From Myxococcales bacterium (GTDB lineage: Bacteria; Myxococcota; Polyangia; Nannocystales; Nannocystaceae), in contig JAEUJW010000039.1 in NCBI GenBank assembly GCA_016793465.1, positions 124,001 through 188,000 on the forward strand: a stretch of 64,000 nucleotides of DNA, in the 5' to 3' direction. Below, one piece after another: positions 47,605 to 59,472 of the stretch (its first letter is position 1; each line of letters opens with the position of its first letter). Both the position numbers and the translations under genes were made by a program. Below the pieces are notes generated by a model that was not told where the DNA came from, ran no database searches, and was given only the letters and a program-made list of their open reading frames with translations.

Positions 47605-48815
47605 TGAACGCGAGGCACGAGACGATCCGCGAGGCGGGACGAGGCGGGCTGCTGCTCGCGTGGCTGGGGCTGACGGCGTGCACGCCTCCGAGCGCGGCGG
47701 CCACGGAGGTCGCCCCGCAGGCGCCCGCGGCCGCCTCGCAGGGGGCCGGCGACGCGACGCCGCCGCCGACGCCGACGCCGATCGCGGCGCAGGTGGCCGC
47801 GCCGACGCCCGCGCCGGTCGAGGCCGAGCCTACGCCGACGCCGACGCCGACGCCCGCGGCGGCCCCGGCGAGCGCGGGCCCGGGTCCGCTGGCGGAGCCG
47901 CTGCGCGCGGCGTTCCTGGCCGTGCGCGAGGATCCGGCCCCGCCCGAGCTGACCCGCAACTCGCACTACTGGATCTCGAACGAGCACTCGCACCACCTGT
48001 GGCGCGAGCGGCTGCAGGGCGTCGGCGGGGCGTACCTCGGGGTCGGGTCGGACCAGAATTATTTGTTGGCGGCGTGGGCCCGCTCCGAGCTGCTGGTGCT
48101 GATGGACTTCGACGGAGCGATCGGCGACCTGCACAAGGTCTACAGGGTCGCGTTCGCGGCGGCGCCGGATCCGGCGGGGTTCCTGTCGCTGTGGGGCAAG
48201 TCGCGGGAGGTCGAGCTGCGCGGGCTGGTCGAGGCGGCGTACACCGACCCGGACGAGCAGAAGCGGGCCGCGCGGGCGCTGAAGATCGCCAGGGCGCTGG
48301 TCTACTCGCGGCTCAGCCGCACGGCCCGTGACTACGCCAAGCGCGGGGTCCCGACGTTCCTGACCGACCAGGCCGACTACGACCACGTGCGCAAGCTGTG
48401 GGCCGACGGGCGGGTGTTCGCGATGCGCGGCGACCTCACCGGCAGCATGACGCTGGTCGACGTGGCGGCCGCGCTCGACAAGGCCGACCTGCGGCTCGGC
48501 GTGCTCTACATGTCGAACGCGGAGCAGTACTTCGACTACGGGCCCGAGTTCCGGCGCAACATCTTGAGGCTGCCGGTGAAGGACGACGCGGTGGTGGTGC
48601 GCACGCTCGGGTGGAAGGGCCCGGGGTTCGTCGAGGGCGAGCAGTACCACTACACCATCCAGCCGGCGCGCAAGTTCGCGGCGTGGATGCGCGAGAGCCG
48701 GATCGTCAGCCTGGGCCGCATGCTGCACTTCAAGACGGCGACGGCGATCGCGGGCTCGTCGACGCTGGACGCCGATCCGCCGGCGAGCAAGCGGCCGCCG
48801 GACATCGCGCCATGA
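47604..48815 (+). CDS. LIC_10091-family-like lipoprotein
   Basis: 403 residues. The ATG at 47604 overlaps the preceding stop; an in-frame ATG at 47589 is possible. Lipobox LLAWLGLTAC gives Cys26, then a Pro/Thr/Ala linker. The globular part (about 100-390) has SNEHSHHLW, GGAYLGVGSDQNYLLAAWA, LLVLMDFDG, LHKVYRVAF and LGVLYMSNAEQYFDYG. These match the pattern of the LIC_10091 family first named in Leptospira, whose fold resembles a methyltransferase core without a known reaction. The family call rests on remembered motif order only. Operon with the upstream membrane protein and the downstream serine hydrolase. Confidence 0.65.
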   Translation: MNARHETIREAGRGGLLLAWLGLTACTPPSAAATEVAPQAPAAASQGAGDATPPPTPTPIAAQVAAPTPAPVEAEPTPTPTPTPAAAPASAGPGPLAEPLRAAFLAVREDPAPPELTRNSHYWISNEHSHHLWRERLQGVGGAYLGVGSDQNYLLAAWARSELLVLMDFDGAIGDLHKVYRVAFAAAPDPAGFLSLWGKSREVELRGLVEAAYTDPDEQKRAARALKIARALVYSRLSRTARDYAKRGVPTFLTDQADYDHVRKLWADGRVFAMRGDLTGSMTLVDVAAALDKADLRLGVLYMSNAEQYFDYGPEFRRNILRLPVKDDAVVVRTLGWKGPGFVEGEQYHYTIQPARKFAAWMRESRIVSLGRMLHFKTATAIAGSSTLDADPPASKRPPDIAP

Positions 48816-49981
48816 CGCTGTGGACGCTGCAGCTGGCGGCGGCGCTGGCGGCGGCGCCCGCGGGGCACGACCCGTGCGCGGGCGGGGACGACGGCTGGAT
48901 CGCCGAGAAGTTGCAGGCCGACGGGCGCTTCGCGGCGCTGATGCGCGACGCGGCGACATACCGCTTTCAGGTCGTGATCACCGAGGTGACGCGCGACGAG
49001 CACGGGGTGCGCCTGACGACCCACGGGTATCGCGCGGGGGCCGAATATTATTATCCGGCGAGCGCGATCAAGACGTTCGCGTCGGTGGCGGCGCTGCGCG
49101 AGCTGGCGGCGCTCGGGGTCGACCGCGAGACGCCGGCGGCGTTTTGTCGCGGGAAGACTTGCAAGGGCAAGGACGCCTCGAACACCAGCGGCGGGGTGAT
49201 CACGCTGGGGCACGAGATCCGCAAGATGCAGATCGTGTCGGACAACGGCGGCTTCAATCGGCTGTACGACTTCGTGGGGCACCGGGCGATCAACGAGTCG
49301 CTGGTGCCGCTGGGCTTCCCGTCGCTGCGGGTCGGGCACCGGCTGTCGACGCGCGAGACGCCGGAGCAGCACCGCGTCACGCCGGCGGTCGAGCTGCGGC
49401 CGAAGGGCAAGCCGAAGATCAAGATCCCGGAGCGGACCAGCGACTACGCGCTGGCCTCCCACGGGGTGCCGCAGACGCGGGTCGGGACCGCGGTCAAGGT
49501 CGCGGGCGAGGTGGTCGACGGGCCGATGGAGTTCGAGGGGCGCAACGGGGTCAAGCTGTGCGACCTGCAGCGGCTGACGATCGCGCTGGTGCTGCCGGAG
49601 AAAGGGCCGGACCTCGGGCTGTCGGTCGAGGACAGGAAATTTTTAATTGAGCAGATGACCGTGGATCCGAAGGCTTCGGTGAATCCAGTCTTTAAAAATC
49701 CGGCGGAGACCGAGGAGCGGTTCAAGCCGATGCTGCGCGGCATGGTCAAGGTGGTGCCGCGGGAGCGCGTCCGCTACGTCAACAAGGCGGGCAAGGCGTT
49801 CGGGTTCCACGTCGAGAACGCCTACGTCGAGGACACGCGGACGGGGCGGGCGTACTTCGTGGCGGCGACGGTGTACGCCAACAAGGACGGGGTGCTGGAC
49901 GACGACCGCTACGACTACGCCGACGTGAGCGAGCCGTTCTACGCCCACCTCGGCGAGGTGCTGGCCCGGACCTGGCGTTAG
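48812..49981 (+). CDS. Beta-lactamase-like serine hydrolase
   Basis: 389 residues, ATG overlapping the preceding stop (ATGA). A short signal (TLWTLQLAAALAAAPAGHD) is followed by a penicillin-binding-fold serine hydrolase. Active-site motif SAIK (Ser84, Lys87) lies in YYPASAIKTFASVAALREL and the second motif SDN at 143-145 in QIVSDNGGFNRLYDF. The third KTG-like box is not obvious. It resembles class A beta-lactamase-related hydrolases, with extra 60-70 residues. Two AT-only codon patches (around 49637 and 49691) stand out. Substrate unknown: cell-wall peptide or beta-lactam are options. Confidence 0.8.
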   Translation: MTLWTLQLAAALAAAPAGHDPCAGGDDGWIAEKLQADGRFAALMRDAATYRFQVVITEVTRDEHGVRLTTHGYRAGAEYYYPASAIKTFASVAALRELAALGVDRETPAAFCRGKTCKGKDASNTSGGVITLGHEIRKMQIVSDNGGFNRLYDFVGHRAINESLVPLGFPSLRVGHRLSTRETPEQHRVTPAVELRPKGKPKIKIPERTSDYALASHGVPQTRVGTAVKVAGEVVDGPMEFEGRNGVKLCDLQRLTIALVLPEKGPDLGLSVEDRKFLIEQMTVDPKASVNPVFKNPAETEERFKPMLRGMVKVVPRERVRYVNKAGKAFGFHVENAYVEDTRTGRAYFVAATVYANKDGVLDDDRYDYADVSEPFYAHLGEVLARTWR

Positions 49982-49988
49982 GGCCAGG

Positions 49989-50669
49989 TCAGAACTTGGC
50001 GGCGAAGGTCTGGGTCCAGTAGAAGGACCCGCCCTCGTACACGCCGACGCCGATCTGCTCGTACTCGGGGTTCAGCATGTTGGCGCAGTGGCCGTCGCTG
50101 GCCAGCCAGCCGTCGACGGTGGCGGCGGGGGTCAGCGTGCCCATGGCGATGTTCTCGCCCTGGGTCTTGAACGACCCGTAGCCGGCGCGGGCCATGCGGT
50201 CGAACGGGCTCTCGCCGTCGGGGTTGGTGTGGTCGAAGAACATGCGGTCGGCCATGTCCTTGGAGTGCACGCGGGCGGCGCAGTGGAGGCTGGCGTCGAT
50301 GGTCAGCGGGGCGGACGGGCCGAACGTGCCCATGCTGCCGCAGTCGCCGCCGCTTGCGCGGGCCGCGTTGACGAGCGCGACGACCTCGGCCTCGTGGCTG
50401 GGCAGCGGCTCGGGCCACTTCATGGGGCCGTGCACGGGGAAGCAGTAGGGGTCGTCCCACACCGGGCTGTGCTCGTCGCCGCCGTCGGCGGTCGAGGTGG
50501 GGCCGGCGGAGGTGTCGGCGTCGGCGCCGCTGGTCGGCGAGGGCTCGCCGGTCGCGTCGCCGCCGCTGGTGCCGCCGCCGGTGTCGTCGCCGCCGCCGCT
50601 GTCGCCGCAACCTGCTCCGAGGGACAGGAGGGCGAGGGCGAGCGCGGGGCGGAGGCGGCGAGGCGGCAT
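49989..50669 (-). CDS. CAP-domain (SCP/PR-1) lipoprotein
   Basis: 226 residues. The leader ends in LLSLGAGC (lipobox), then a Gly/Ser/Thr/Asp linker. The CAP domain (about 90-226) shows ALVNAARASGGDCG, LHCAARVHSKDMADRMFFDH (cavity His), NPDGESPFDRMARAGY, QGENIAMG and WLASDGHCANMLNPEYEQIGVG. The signature His and Glu residues of CAP proteins are present. Secreted CAP proteins are common in myxobacteria; roles include lipid binding or peptidase-like activity. Convergent with the hydrolase gene 7 nt away. Confidence 0.85.
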   Translation of the reverse strand: MPPRRLRPALALALLSLGAGCGDSGGGDDTGGGTSGGDATGEPSPTSGADADTSAGPTSTADGGDEHSPVWDDPYCFPVHGPMKWPEPLPSHEAEVVALVNAARASGGDCGSMGTFGPSAPLTIDASLHCAARVHSKDMADRMFFDHTNPDGESPFDRMARAGYGSFKTQGENIAMGTLTPAATVDGWLASDGHCANMLNPEYEQIGVGVYEGGSFYWTQTFAAKF

Positions 50670-50675
50670 GGCGTC

Positions 50676-50681
50676 AGCATA
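50676..50681 (-). promoter_or_regulatory. Start-proximal -10-like hexamer TATGCT
   Basis: TATGCT on the minus strand ends 6 nt before the ATG at 50669. Confidence 0.45.
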
Positions 50682-50709
50682 TCAGGGCGGCGGCGGGCCG
50701 CGGGCGCGA

Positions 50710-52308
50710 TCAGAAGCTGTCGGGCAGGTCGTAGCTGCTGATCGGCAGGTTGCTCAGGTACTTCACGGGCGTGTAGTAGAGCGTGCCGCTGGGGCTGACG
50801 GCGACGCGGCCCTGGCCGGGCATCATGCCGAAGTCGGCCACGTCGCCGGTGAACGGGTCGAAGCTGACGATCTTGCCGTTCGACAGGCCGGCGTAGACGA
50901 GGCCCGAGAACTTGTCGTGGCTGAAGCTGGTGATGTCGGCGTCGAGGTCGACGAGCAGGGCGGCGGTGTTGGTCACGGCGTTGAAGCGGTGGACCTCGCC
51001 GCCGATCAGGCCGACGACGAGGTGGACCGGGCTGACCGGGGCCGAGGCGGTGACGCGCGCGGGGAACATGTACTCGTCCTCCTGGGTCATCGCCTCGAGG
51101 TCGGCGCTGTTGAACACGCCGTTGGCGGTCGAGTTGCCGACGTAGAGCACGCGGTCGACGCCCCAGGTCAGGCCCTGCGGGCCGGCGTTGGCGGCGGTGG
51201 ACAGGTTGCCGGAGAACGGGCCGTTGCCCTGCGTGACCATGGCGACGATGACGATCGGCAGCGGGGTCACCATGTCCTCCTCGACGAGGCGCGCGACGCC
51301 CTGCGGCGGGTTGGCCTGGCAGCCGCACATCGCGCAGCAGGTGTAGGTGATCGCGACCTCGCCGATGCCCTCGACCTCGCTCGGCGGCGCGGGCTGGTTC
51401 GACCACGGGAAGCCGGGCAGGGTGATCTGCGGGATGGTGAGCTCGCGCAAGACCTTGACCTCGCCCATGTTGAGGTTGGCCACGCCGGTCCACTGCGTGA
51501 GCGTGCCGTCGGGCTTCAGGCGCCGCAGGTAGTCGGGGCCGCTGCGCAGCGTGACCATCCAGGCGTCGCAGTCGTCGGAGAAGTCGATGCCGCCGATCTC
51601 GGTGGAGAACGGGCCGTTGAGCAGCTCGAGGCTGGGGTCGCTGCACGAGGCGGCGCGCTCGCACACGCACAGGTCACCCCAGCAGTCGCCCTCGTCGGTG
51701 CAGACCACGCCGGCGCACGGGGCGATCGGGAGGCACTCGGTCTGGTCGTCGCACACGCTGCCGGGGCCGCAGGTCTTGTTGCCGCACGGCACGGTGGGGC
51801 CGTCGAGCACGCAGGCCTCGTCCGCGCCCTTGCAGTCGCCGCTGATGACGTCGCACACCTGATCGGGGCCGCAGGGGTCGGGGTCCTGGCCCTGACACTT
51901 GGTCACGCACACGTCGTCGATGCACTGCTGGTTGGGCTGATCGCAGGGGCCGCAGCTCGGGCCGGTGGTGCTGTCGCCGCCGCTGCTCGAGGTGCCGGTG
52001 TCGCCGGTGACGGGGTCGCTGGTGACGGGGTCGCTGGTGACGGGGTCGCTGGTCGCGGGATCGGTGGAGGTGACGGGGGCGGTGGTCGGCTCGCCGGTGT
52101 CGGTGCCGGTCGCGCCGACGCTGCTGGTCGGGGGATCGCTGGTGGTGTCCGGGTCGCCGGTCGGGGCGGTGGTCGCGGTGCCGGTGTCGGCGCTGGTCGG
52201 GCCGGCGCCGGTGTCGGAGGACTCGCCGGTGGTGGGGGTGGAGCCGCCGCCGCCGCAGGCGGACAGGCAGACGGAGAGCGCCAGGACGGACGAGCCACGA
52301 CAGATCAT
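50710..52308 (-). CDS. Cys-rich lipoprotein with propeller-like C-terminal domain
   Basis: 532 residues from ATG 52308; the upstream ATG at 52317 overlaps the TACAAT box and is rejected. Leader LALSVCLSAC gives a lipobox. A Thr/Asp/Pro linker contains four DPVTS/DPATS repeats encoded by a 15-bp unit. Residues about 120-215 form a Cys-rich EGF/metallothionein-like segment (CGPCDQPNQQC, TKCQGQDPDPCG, VCDVISGDCKG, CGNKTCGPGSVC, VVCTDEGDCWG). The C-terminal 300 residues have repeated strand motifs (GVDRVLYVGNSTA, FSHDKFSGLVYAGLSNGKIV, PFTGDVADFGMMPG) like a beta-propeller. A surface-binding role is inferred. Confidence 0.65.
   Translation of the reverse strand: MICRGSSVLALSVCLSACGGGGSTPTTGESSDTGAGPTSADTGTATTAPTGDPDTTSDPPTSSVGATGTDTGEPTTAPVTSTDPATSDPVTSDPVTSDPVTGDTGTSSSGGDSTTGPSCGPCDQPNQQCIDDVCVTKCQGQDPDPCGPDQVCDVISGDCKGADEACVLDGPTVPCGNKTCGPGSVCDDQTECLPIAPCAGVVCTDEGDCWGDLCVCERAASCSDPSLELLNGPFSTEIGGIDFSDDCDAWMVTLRSGPDYLRRLKPDGTLTQWTGVANLNMGEVKVLRELTIPQITLPGFPWSNQPAPPSEVEGIGEVAITYTCCAMCGCQANPPQGVARLVEEDMVTPLPIVIVAMVTQGNGPFSGNLSTAANAGPQGLTWGVDRVLYVGNSTANGVFNSADLEAMTQEDEYMFPARVTASAPVSPVHLVVGLIGGEVHRFNAVTNTAALLVDLDADITSFSHDKFSGLVYAGLSNGKIVSFDPFTGDVADFGMMPGQGRVAVSPSGTLYYTPVKYLSNLPISSYDLPDSF
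52006..52065. repeat. 15-bp tandem repeat in a lipoprotein linker
   Basis: GGTGACGGGGTCGCT is repeated perfectly at 52006, 52021 and 52036, with a diverged fourth unit at 52051. On the minus strand it encodes DPVTS units of the post-lipobox linker. Confidence 0.8.
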
Positions 52309-52315
52309 GGCCGGC

Positions 52316-52321
52316 ATTGTA
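52316..52321 (-). promoter_or_regulatory. Start-proximal -10-like hexamer TACAAT
   Basis: TACAAT on the minus strand ends 7 nt before the ATG at 52308 and is one of the closest matches to the TATAAT consensus in the window. Confidence 0.5.
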
Positions 52322-52487
52322 CGCGTGCGGCCGGCGGCGTCGGGGATGCGCGGGGGATCGGGCGGTGCGGGTGCATGCGCGCAGTCGCTTCGCGGGTGCG
52401 CGCGTGTGCGTGTCGGCGAGGCCCTCGAGGCACGTGCTGTCGCCGCGGCTCCAGCCCGGGCGGCTGGACGAATCGGTGGGCCGCGGG

Positions 52488-52493
52488 TAGCTT
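52488..52493 (+). promoter_or_regulatory. Start-proximal -10-like hexamer TAGCTT with TGGACG -35
   Basis: TAGCTT ends 9 nt before the ATG at 52503. TGGACG at 52465-52470, 17 bp upstream, matches four of six -35 bases. Confidence 0.45.
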
Positions 52494-52495
52494 GA

Positions 52496-55906
<3,411 letters not shown>

Positions 55907-55920
55907 CCGAGAACACCGCG

Positions 55921-57465
55921 ATGTCCCACCAGACCCTCATCGTCCTCGACTTCGGATCGCAGGTCACCCAGCTCATCGCGCGGCGGATCCGCGAGCTCGG
56001 CGTGTTCGCGGAGATCCTGCCGTACCACACGCCCGCCGCCAAGCTGCGGGCGAGGGACCCGCAGGCGATCGTGCTGAGCGGCGGGCCGTCGTCGCTGTAC
56101 GACGAGGGCGCGCCGCAGCTCGACCCCGAGGTGCTCGAGATGGGGGTGCCGGTGCTCGGCATCTGCTACGGGCTGTACCTGATGGTGGCGGCGCTCGGCG
56201 GCACGGTGGCGCCGGCCAAGGAGCGCGAGTACGGGGCGGCGACGCTGACGATCGACCGCGCGGAGGGGCCGCTGGCCCGCTTCACCGCCGGCGAGTGGCT
56301 GCGCGTGTGGATGTCGCACGGCGACAAGGTCGAGTCGCTGCCGCCGGGCTTCGAGATGGTCGGGCACTCGGAGAACTGCCACTTCGCAGCGGTGTGGCAC
56401 GAGCGCAAGAAGCTGTGGGGGGTGCAGTTCCACCCGGAGGTGGTGCACTCGGAGCGCGGCGCCGACGTGCTGGCGGCGTTCCTCGACGCGGCCGGGTTCC
56501 GCCGCGACTGGGACGCGGCGTCGTTCGTCGACGAGGCGGTGACGGCCATCCGCGCGCGCGTGGGCGCCAGCGGGACGGTGATCTGCGGGCTCAGCGGCGG
56601 GGTCGACTCGTCGGTGGCGGCGCTGCTGGTCGAGCGGGCCATCGGCGCGCGGCTTCGCTGCATCTTCGTCGACAACGGGCTGCTGCGCAAGCACGAGCGC
56701 GCCGAGGTCGAGGCGCTGTTCGCCGGACGGTTCCACAACCCGGTGATCGCGGTCGACGCGAGCGAGAGGTTCTTCGACGCGCTGGCAGGCGTGACGGACC
56801 CCGAAATTAAACGCAAGCGCATCGGCGCGGCCTTCATCGAGGTGTTCGAGGCGGAGGCGCAGCGGATCGGCGGGGCGGACTTCTTGGTGCAGGGCACGCT
56901 GTACCCCGACGTGATCGAGAGCGTGAACCTCCGCGGGGCGTCGGTGACGATCAAGACGCACCACAACGTCGGCGGCCTGCCCGAGCGCATGCGCATGGGG
57001 GTGGTCGAGCCGCTGCGTGAGCTGTTTAAAGATGAGGTGCGGCGGATCGGCGAGCGTCTCGGGCTGTCGGAGGCGCTGGTCTGGCGCCACCCGTTCCCGG
57101 GGCCCGGGCTGGCGGTGCGGGTGCTCGGCGAGGTGACGCGCGCGCGCTGCGACCTGCTGCGTGAGGCCGACGCCATCGTGATCGAGGAGGTGCGCAAGGC
57201 GGGCCTCTACCGCGAGCTGTGGCAGGTGTTCGGGGTGCTGCTGCCGGTCCAGAGCGTGGGCGTGATGGGCGACGGGCGCACCTACGAGAACGCGCTGGCG
57301 ATCCGCGCGGTGAACAGCACGGACGCGATGACGGCCGACTGGGCCCGCCTGCCGTACGACCTGCTGGATCGCATGAGCCGGCGAATCATCAACGAGGTCC
57401 GCGGGATCAACCGGGTCTGCTACGACATCAGCAGCAAGCCGCCGGCGACGATCGAGTGGGAGTGA
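55921..57465 (+). CDS. guaA: GMP synthase (glutamine-hydrolysing)
   Basis: 514 residues, the normal length. It converts XMP to GMP using glutamine and ATP. The class I glutaminase domain (about 1-190) has the nucleophile Cys82 in GICYGLYLM (the usual GICYGMQ is varied, with Tyr for Gln), and [14 protein letters not shown] with the triad His and Glu. The ATP-pyrophosphatase domain starts with the P-loop LSGGVDSS at 224-231. The dimerisation domain has [16 protein letters not shown] and the ending [13 protein letters not shown]. The product should be functional. ruvB follows 3 nt downstream. Confidence 0.96.
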   Translation: MSHQTLIVLDFGSQVTQLIARRIRELGVFAEILPYHTPAAKLRARDPQAIVLSGGPSSLYDEGAPQLDPEVLEMGVPVLGICYGLYLMVAALGGTVAPAKEREYGAATLTIDRAEGPLARFTAGEWLRVWMSHGDKVESLPPGFEMVGHSENCHFAAVWHERKKLWGVQFHPEVVHSERGADVLAAFLDAAGFRRDWDAASFVDEAVTAIRARVGASGTVICGLSGGVDSSVAALLVERAIGARLRCIFVDNGLLRKHERAEVEALFAGRFHNPVIAVDASERFFDALAGVTDPEIKRKRIGAAFIEVFEAEAQRIGGADFLVQGTLYPDVIESVNLRGASVTIKTHHNVGGLPERMRMGVVEPLRELFKDEVRRIGERLGLSEALVWRHPFPGPGLAVRVLGEVTRARCDLLREADAIVIEEVRKAGLYRELWQVFGVLLPVQSVGVMGDGRTYENALAIRAVNSTDAMTADWARLPYDLLDRMSRRIINEVRGINRVCYDISSKPPATIEWE

Positions 57466-57468
57466 TCG

Positions 57469-58584
57469 ATGCGGGTGCCGCACGACGACGGAGCCAAGCC
57501 GAAGCCGCCGAAGGGCGCGGGCAAGCCGGCGGCGACGATCGAGCAGGGGCCGGCGCGGCCGCTCGTCAGCGGGGCGCGCCAGGACGGCGAGGCGGAGCCG
57601 CCGAGCCTGCGGCCGCAGCGGTTCGCGGAGTACATCGGGCAGACGGCGCTGAAGCGTAAGCTCGAGGTGTTCGTGCGCGCGGCCCGGGCCCGCGGCGAGC
57701 CGCTCGACCACACGCTCCTGCACGGGCCTCCGGGGCTCGGCAAGACGACGATGGCGCACATCCTGGCCCACGAGCTCGGGGTCAAGCTGCACGTCACGTC
57801 GGGGCCGGCGATCGAGCACAAGGGCATCCTCGCCGGCCACCTGACGGCGCTCGGCGAGCGCGACGTGCTGTTCATCGACGAGATCCACCGCCTGTCGCCG
57901 ACGGTCGAGGAGAGCCTGTACTCGGCGATGGAGGACGGACGCATCGACCTGCCGGTCGGCGAGGGCACGCGCGCCCGCACGGTCGGCTTCGAATTGGCGC
58001 CGTTCACGCTGGTCGGGGCGACCACGCGCACGGCGCTGCTCAGCGGGCCGCTGCGCGACCGCTTCCAAATCCTGGAGGGGATCGAGTTCTACGGGGACGA
58101 CGAGCTGGCGTCGATCGTCGAGCGCACGGCGGGGCTGCTGGGGTTCGCCATCAGCCCGCCGGCGGCGGCGGAGATCGGGCGCCGCAGCCGCGGCACGCCG
58201 CGCATCGCCAACCGCCTGACGCGCCGCGTCCGCGACTTCGCCCAGGTCGCCGGCGAGGCGCGCGGGTCGATGGCCCGGGTCGAGCTGCCCGACGCGACGC
58301 GGGCGCTGCTCGAGCTCGGCATCGACGCGGCCGGGCTCGACGCGCTCGACCGCAGGTTGCTGCTGATGATCATCGAGCAGTTCGGCGGCGGGCCGGTCGG
58401 GGTCGACGCGCTGGCGGCGAGCCTCGGTGAGCCGCGCGACACGCTCGAAGGAGTGGTCGAGCCGTTCCTGCTGCAGCGCGGGTTCCTGCTGCGCACGCAC
58501 CGCGGTCGGCAGGCGACCATCAAGGCGGCGCGGCACCTGGGGGTGCCGCTGCCGAACGGGACGCAGGGCTCGCTCGACCTGTAG
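57469..58584 (+). CDS. ruvB: Holliday junction branch migration ATPase RuvB
   Basis: 371 residues, about 30 longer than usual because of a 45-residue Lys/Pro/Ala N-terminal extension. AAA+ core: LRPQRFAEYIGQ, Walker A GPPGLGKTT (Lys92), Walker B LFIDEIHRL, sensor GATTRTALLSGPLRDRF. The C-terminal winged helix has RGFLLRTHRGR. RuvB hexamers drive branch migration with RuvA. It probably rides on the guaBA transcript, an unusual linkage as ruvA and ruvC are not adjacent. The genuine start could be later within the extension. Confidence 0.95.
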   Translation: MRVPHDDGAKPKPPKGAGKPAATIEQGPARPLVSGARQDGEAEPPSLRPQRFAEYIGQTALKRKLEVFVRAARARGEPLDHTLLHGPPGLGKTTMAHILAHELGVKLHVTSGPAIEHKGILAGHLTALGERDVLFIDEIHRLSPTVEESLYSAMEDGRIDLPVGEGTRARTVGFELAPFTLVGATTRTALLSGPLRDRFQILEGIEFYGDDELASIVERTAGLLGFAISPPAAAEIGRRSRGTPRIANRLTRRVRDFAQVAGEARGSMARVELPDATRALLELGIDAAGLDALDRRLLLMIIEQFGGGPVGVDALAASLGEPRDTLEGVVEPFLLQRGFLLRTHRGRQATIKAARHLGVPLPNGTQGSLDL

Positions 58585-58594
58585 CGTCAACGCG

Positions 58595-59440
58595 CTACTG
58601 CACGCGCCGCTGCTTGCCGCTCCACGTGAACTCGTAGGGGATCTTCTTGCACTTGCCGGCGAGCTGCCTGGCGAGCTCGGGCGGGGCCTTGGGCAGCTTG
58701 ATCCGCTCGATGGCGCCGCGGATCTGGCCGTCGAAGTCGGGCTTGCCGGTCGACTGCTTCTGGCGCACCGCGTCGATGCGGCCGTCGGCGCAGACGACGA
58801 TCTGGAACTTGTAGGTGACGTCCTGGCCGAGGCCGGCGTACGAGCCGACGGTCAGGTTGTTGAGCGCGGTGAGCACGGCGGTCGCCCAGGGGTCGCCGTC
58901 CCTGGCCATGTCGGACCAGCCGTCGGGCGAGCCGAACGGGTCGCCCGGCAGCTCGTCGGCGGTCGTGGGGTCGTGGTACGGGTTGTTGCCGTCGCTGTTG
59001 TGGTCCGAGGGCTTGCCCTGCTGGTTGGGGTCGACGGGGTCGCGGCTCGGCTTCGGTTTGACGGTCGGCTCGGGGTCGGGCGGCGGGGGCGGTGGGGTCG
59101 GCAGGTTGGCGTCGGTGGTGACGTTGTTGGCGGGCGGGGGCGGGGGATCGACGGCGCGCTGGGCGTCGACGAGGGTCTTCTCGAGGTCGAGGACGGGCTC
59201 GCTGCCCTTGCGGGCGACCACGCCGGCGAGGAACACGACGTCGAGCTCGTCGTCGTCGTCGACGTTCGTCGAGGCGTCGGCGTCGCCGCCGTGGAGGGCG
59301 AGGGCCGCGGCGCCGGCCATGCACACGGTCGACCCGACGAGTCCGCCGGCGAAGGCGACGCGGTTGCGCACGAGGTCGGTGCACTCGCGCGCGAGGGCGG
59401 CGAACGGGGTCAGGAGCGCGGGCAGCGAGCGAGCGGGCAT
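58595..59440 (-). CDS. TonB/AgmX-like energy transducer protein
   Basis: 281 residues. An N-terminal membrane helix (about 27-50, VAFAGGLVGSTVCMAGAAAL) precedes an acidic patch, a Pro-rich segment (VDPPPPPANN, LPTPPPPPPDPEP) and a His/Asn/Gly spacer. The C-terminal 110 residues (DPWATAVLTALNNLTVGSY, KFQIVVCADGRIDAVRQKQS, FDGQIRGAIERIKLPKAPPE) have the strand-helix-strand pattern of TonB-type C-terminal domains. It probably links the inner membrane to an outer-membrane partner. No ExbB/ExbD genes are nearby. Convergent with ruvB, 10 nt apart. Confidence 0.65.
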   Translation of the reverse strand: MPARSLPALLTPFAALARECTDLVRNRVAFAGGLVGSTVCMAGAAALALHGGDADASTNVDDDDELDVVFLAGVVARKGSEPVLDLEKTLVDAQRAVDPPPPPANNVTTDANLPTPPPPPPDPEPTVKPKPSRDPVDPNQQGKPSDHNSDGNNPYHDPTTADELPGDPFGSPDGWSDMARDGDPWATAVLTALNNLTVGSYAGLGQDVTYKFQIVVCADGRIDAVRQKQSTGKPDFDGQIRGAIERIKLPKAPPELARQLAGKCKKIPYEFTWSGKQRRVQ

Positions 59441-59472
59441 GGGGCGGTGAACGGACGGCCCCGCGGAAATGT

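Noticed and set aside
43601..47959. 1452-codon minus-strand reading frame
   Set aside because: Shadow of the vWA and DUF4159 genes in another frame; poly-Pro/Arg translation, no domains.
52006..52065. 15-bp repeats as a CRISPR array
   Set aside because: Perfect in-frame codon repeats without spacers, inside a lipoprotein linker.
56164..56190. Loss of function of the GuaA glutaminase because of GICYGLYLM
   Set aside because: The Cys, His and Glu residues are intact; only the residues after the nucleophile vary, which may be lineage-specific.
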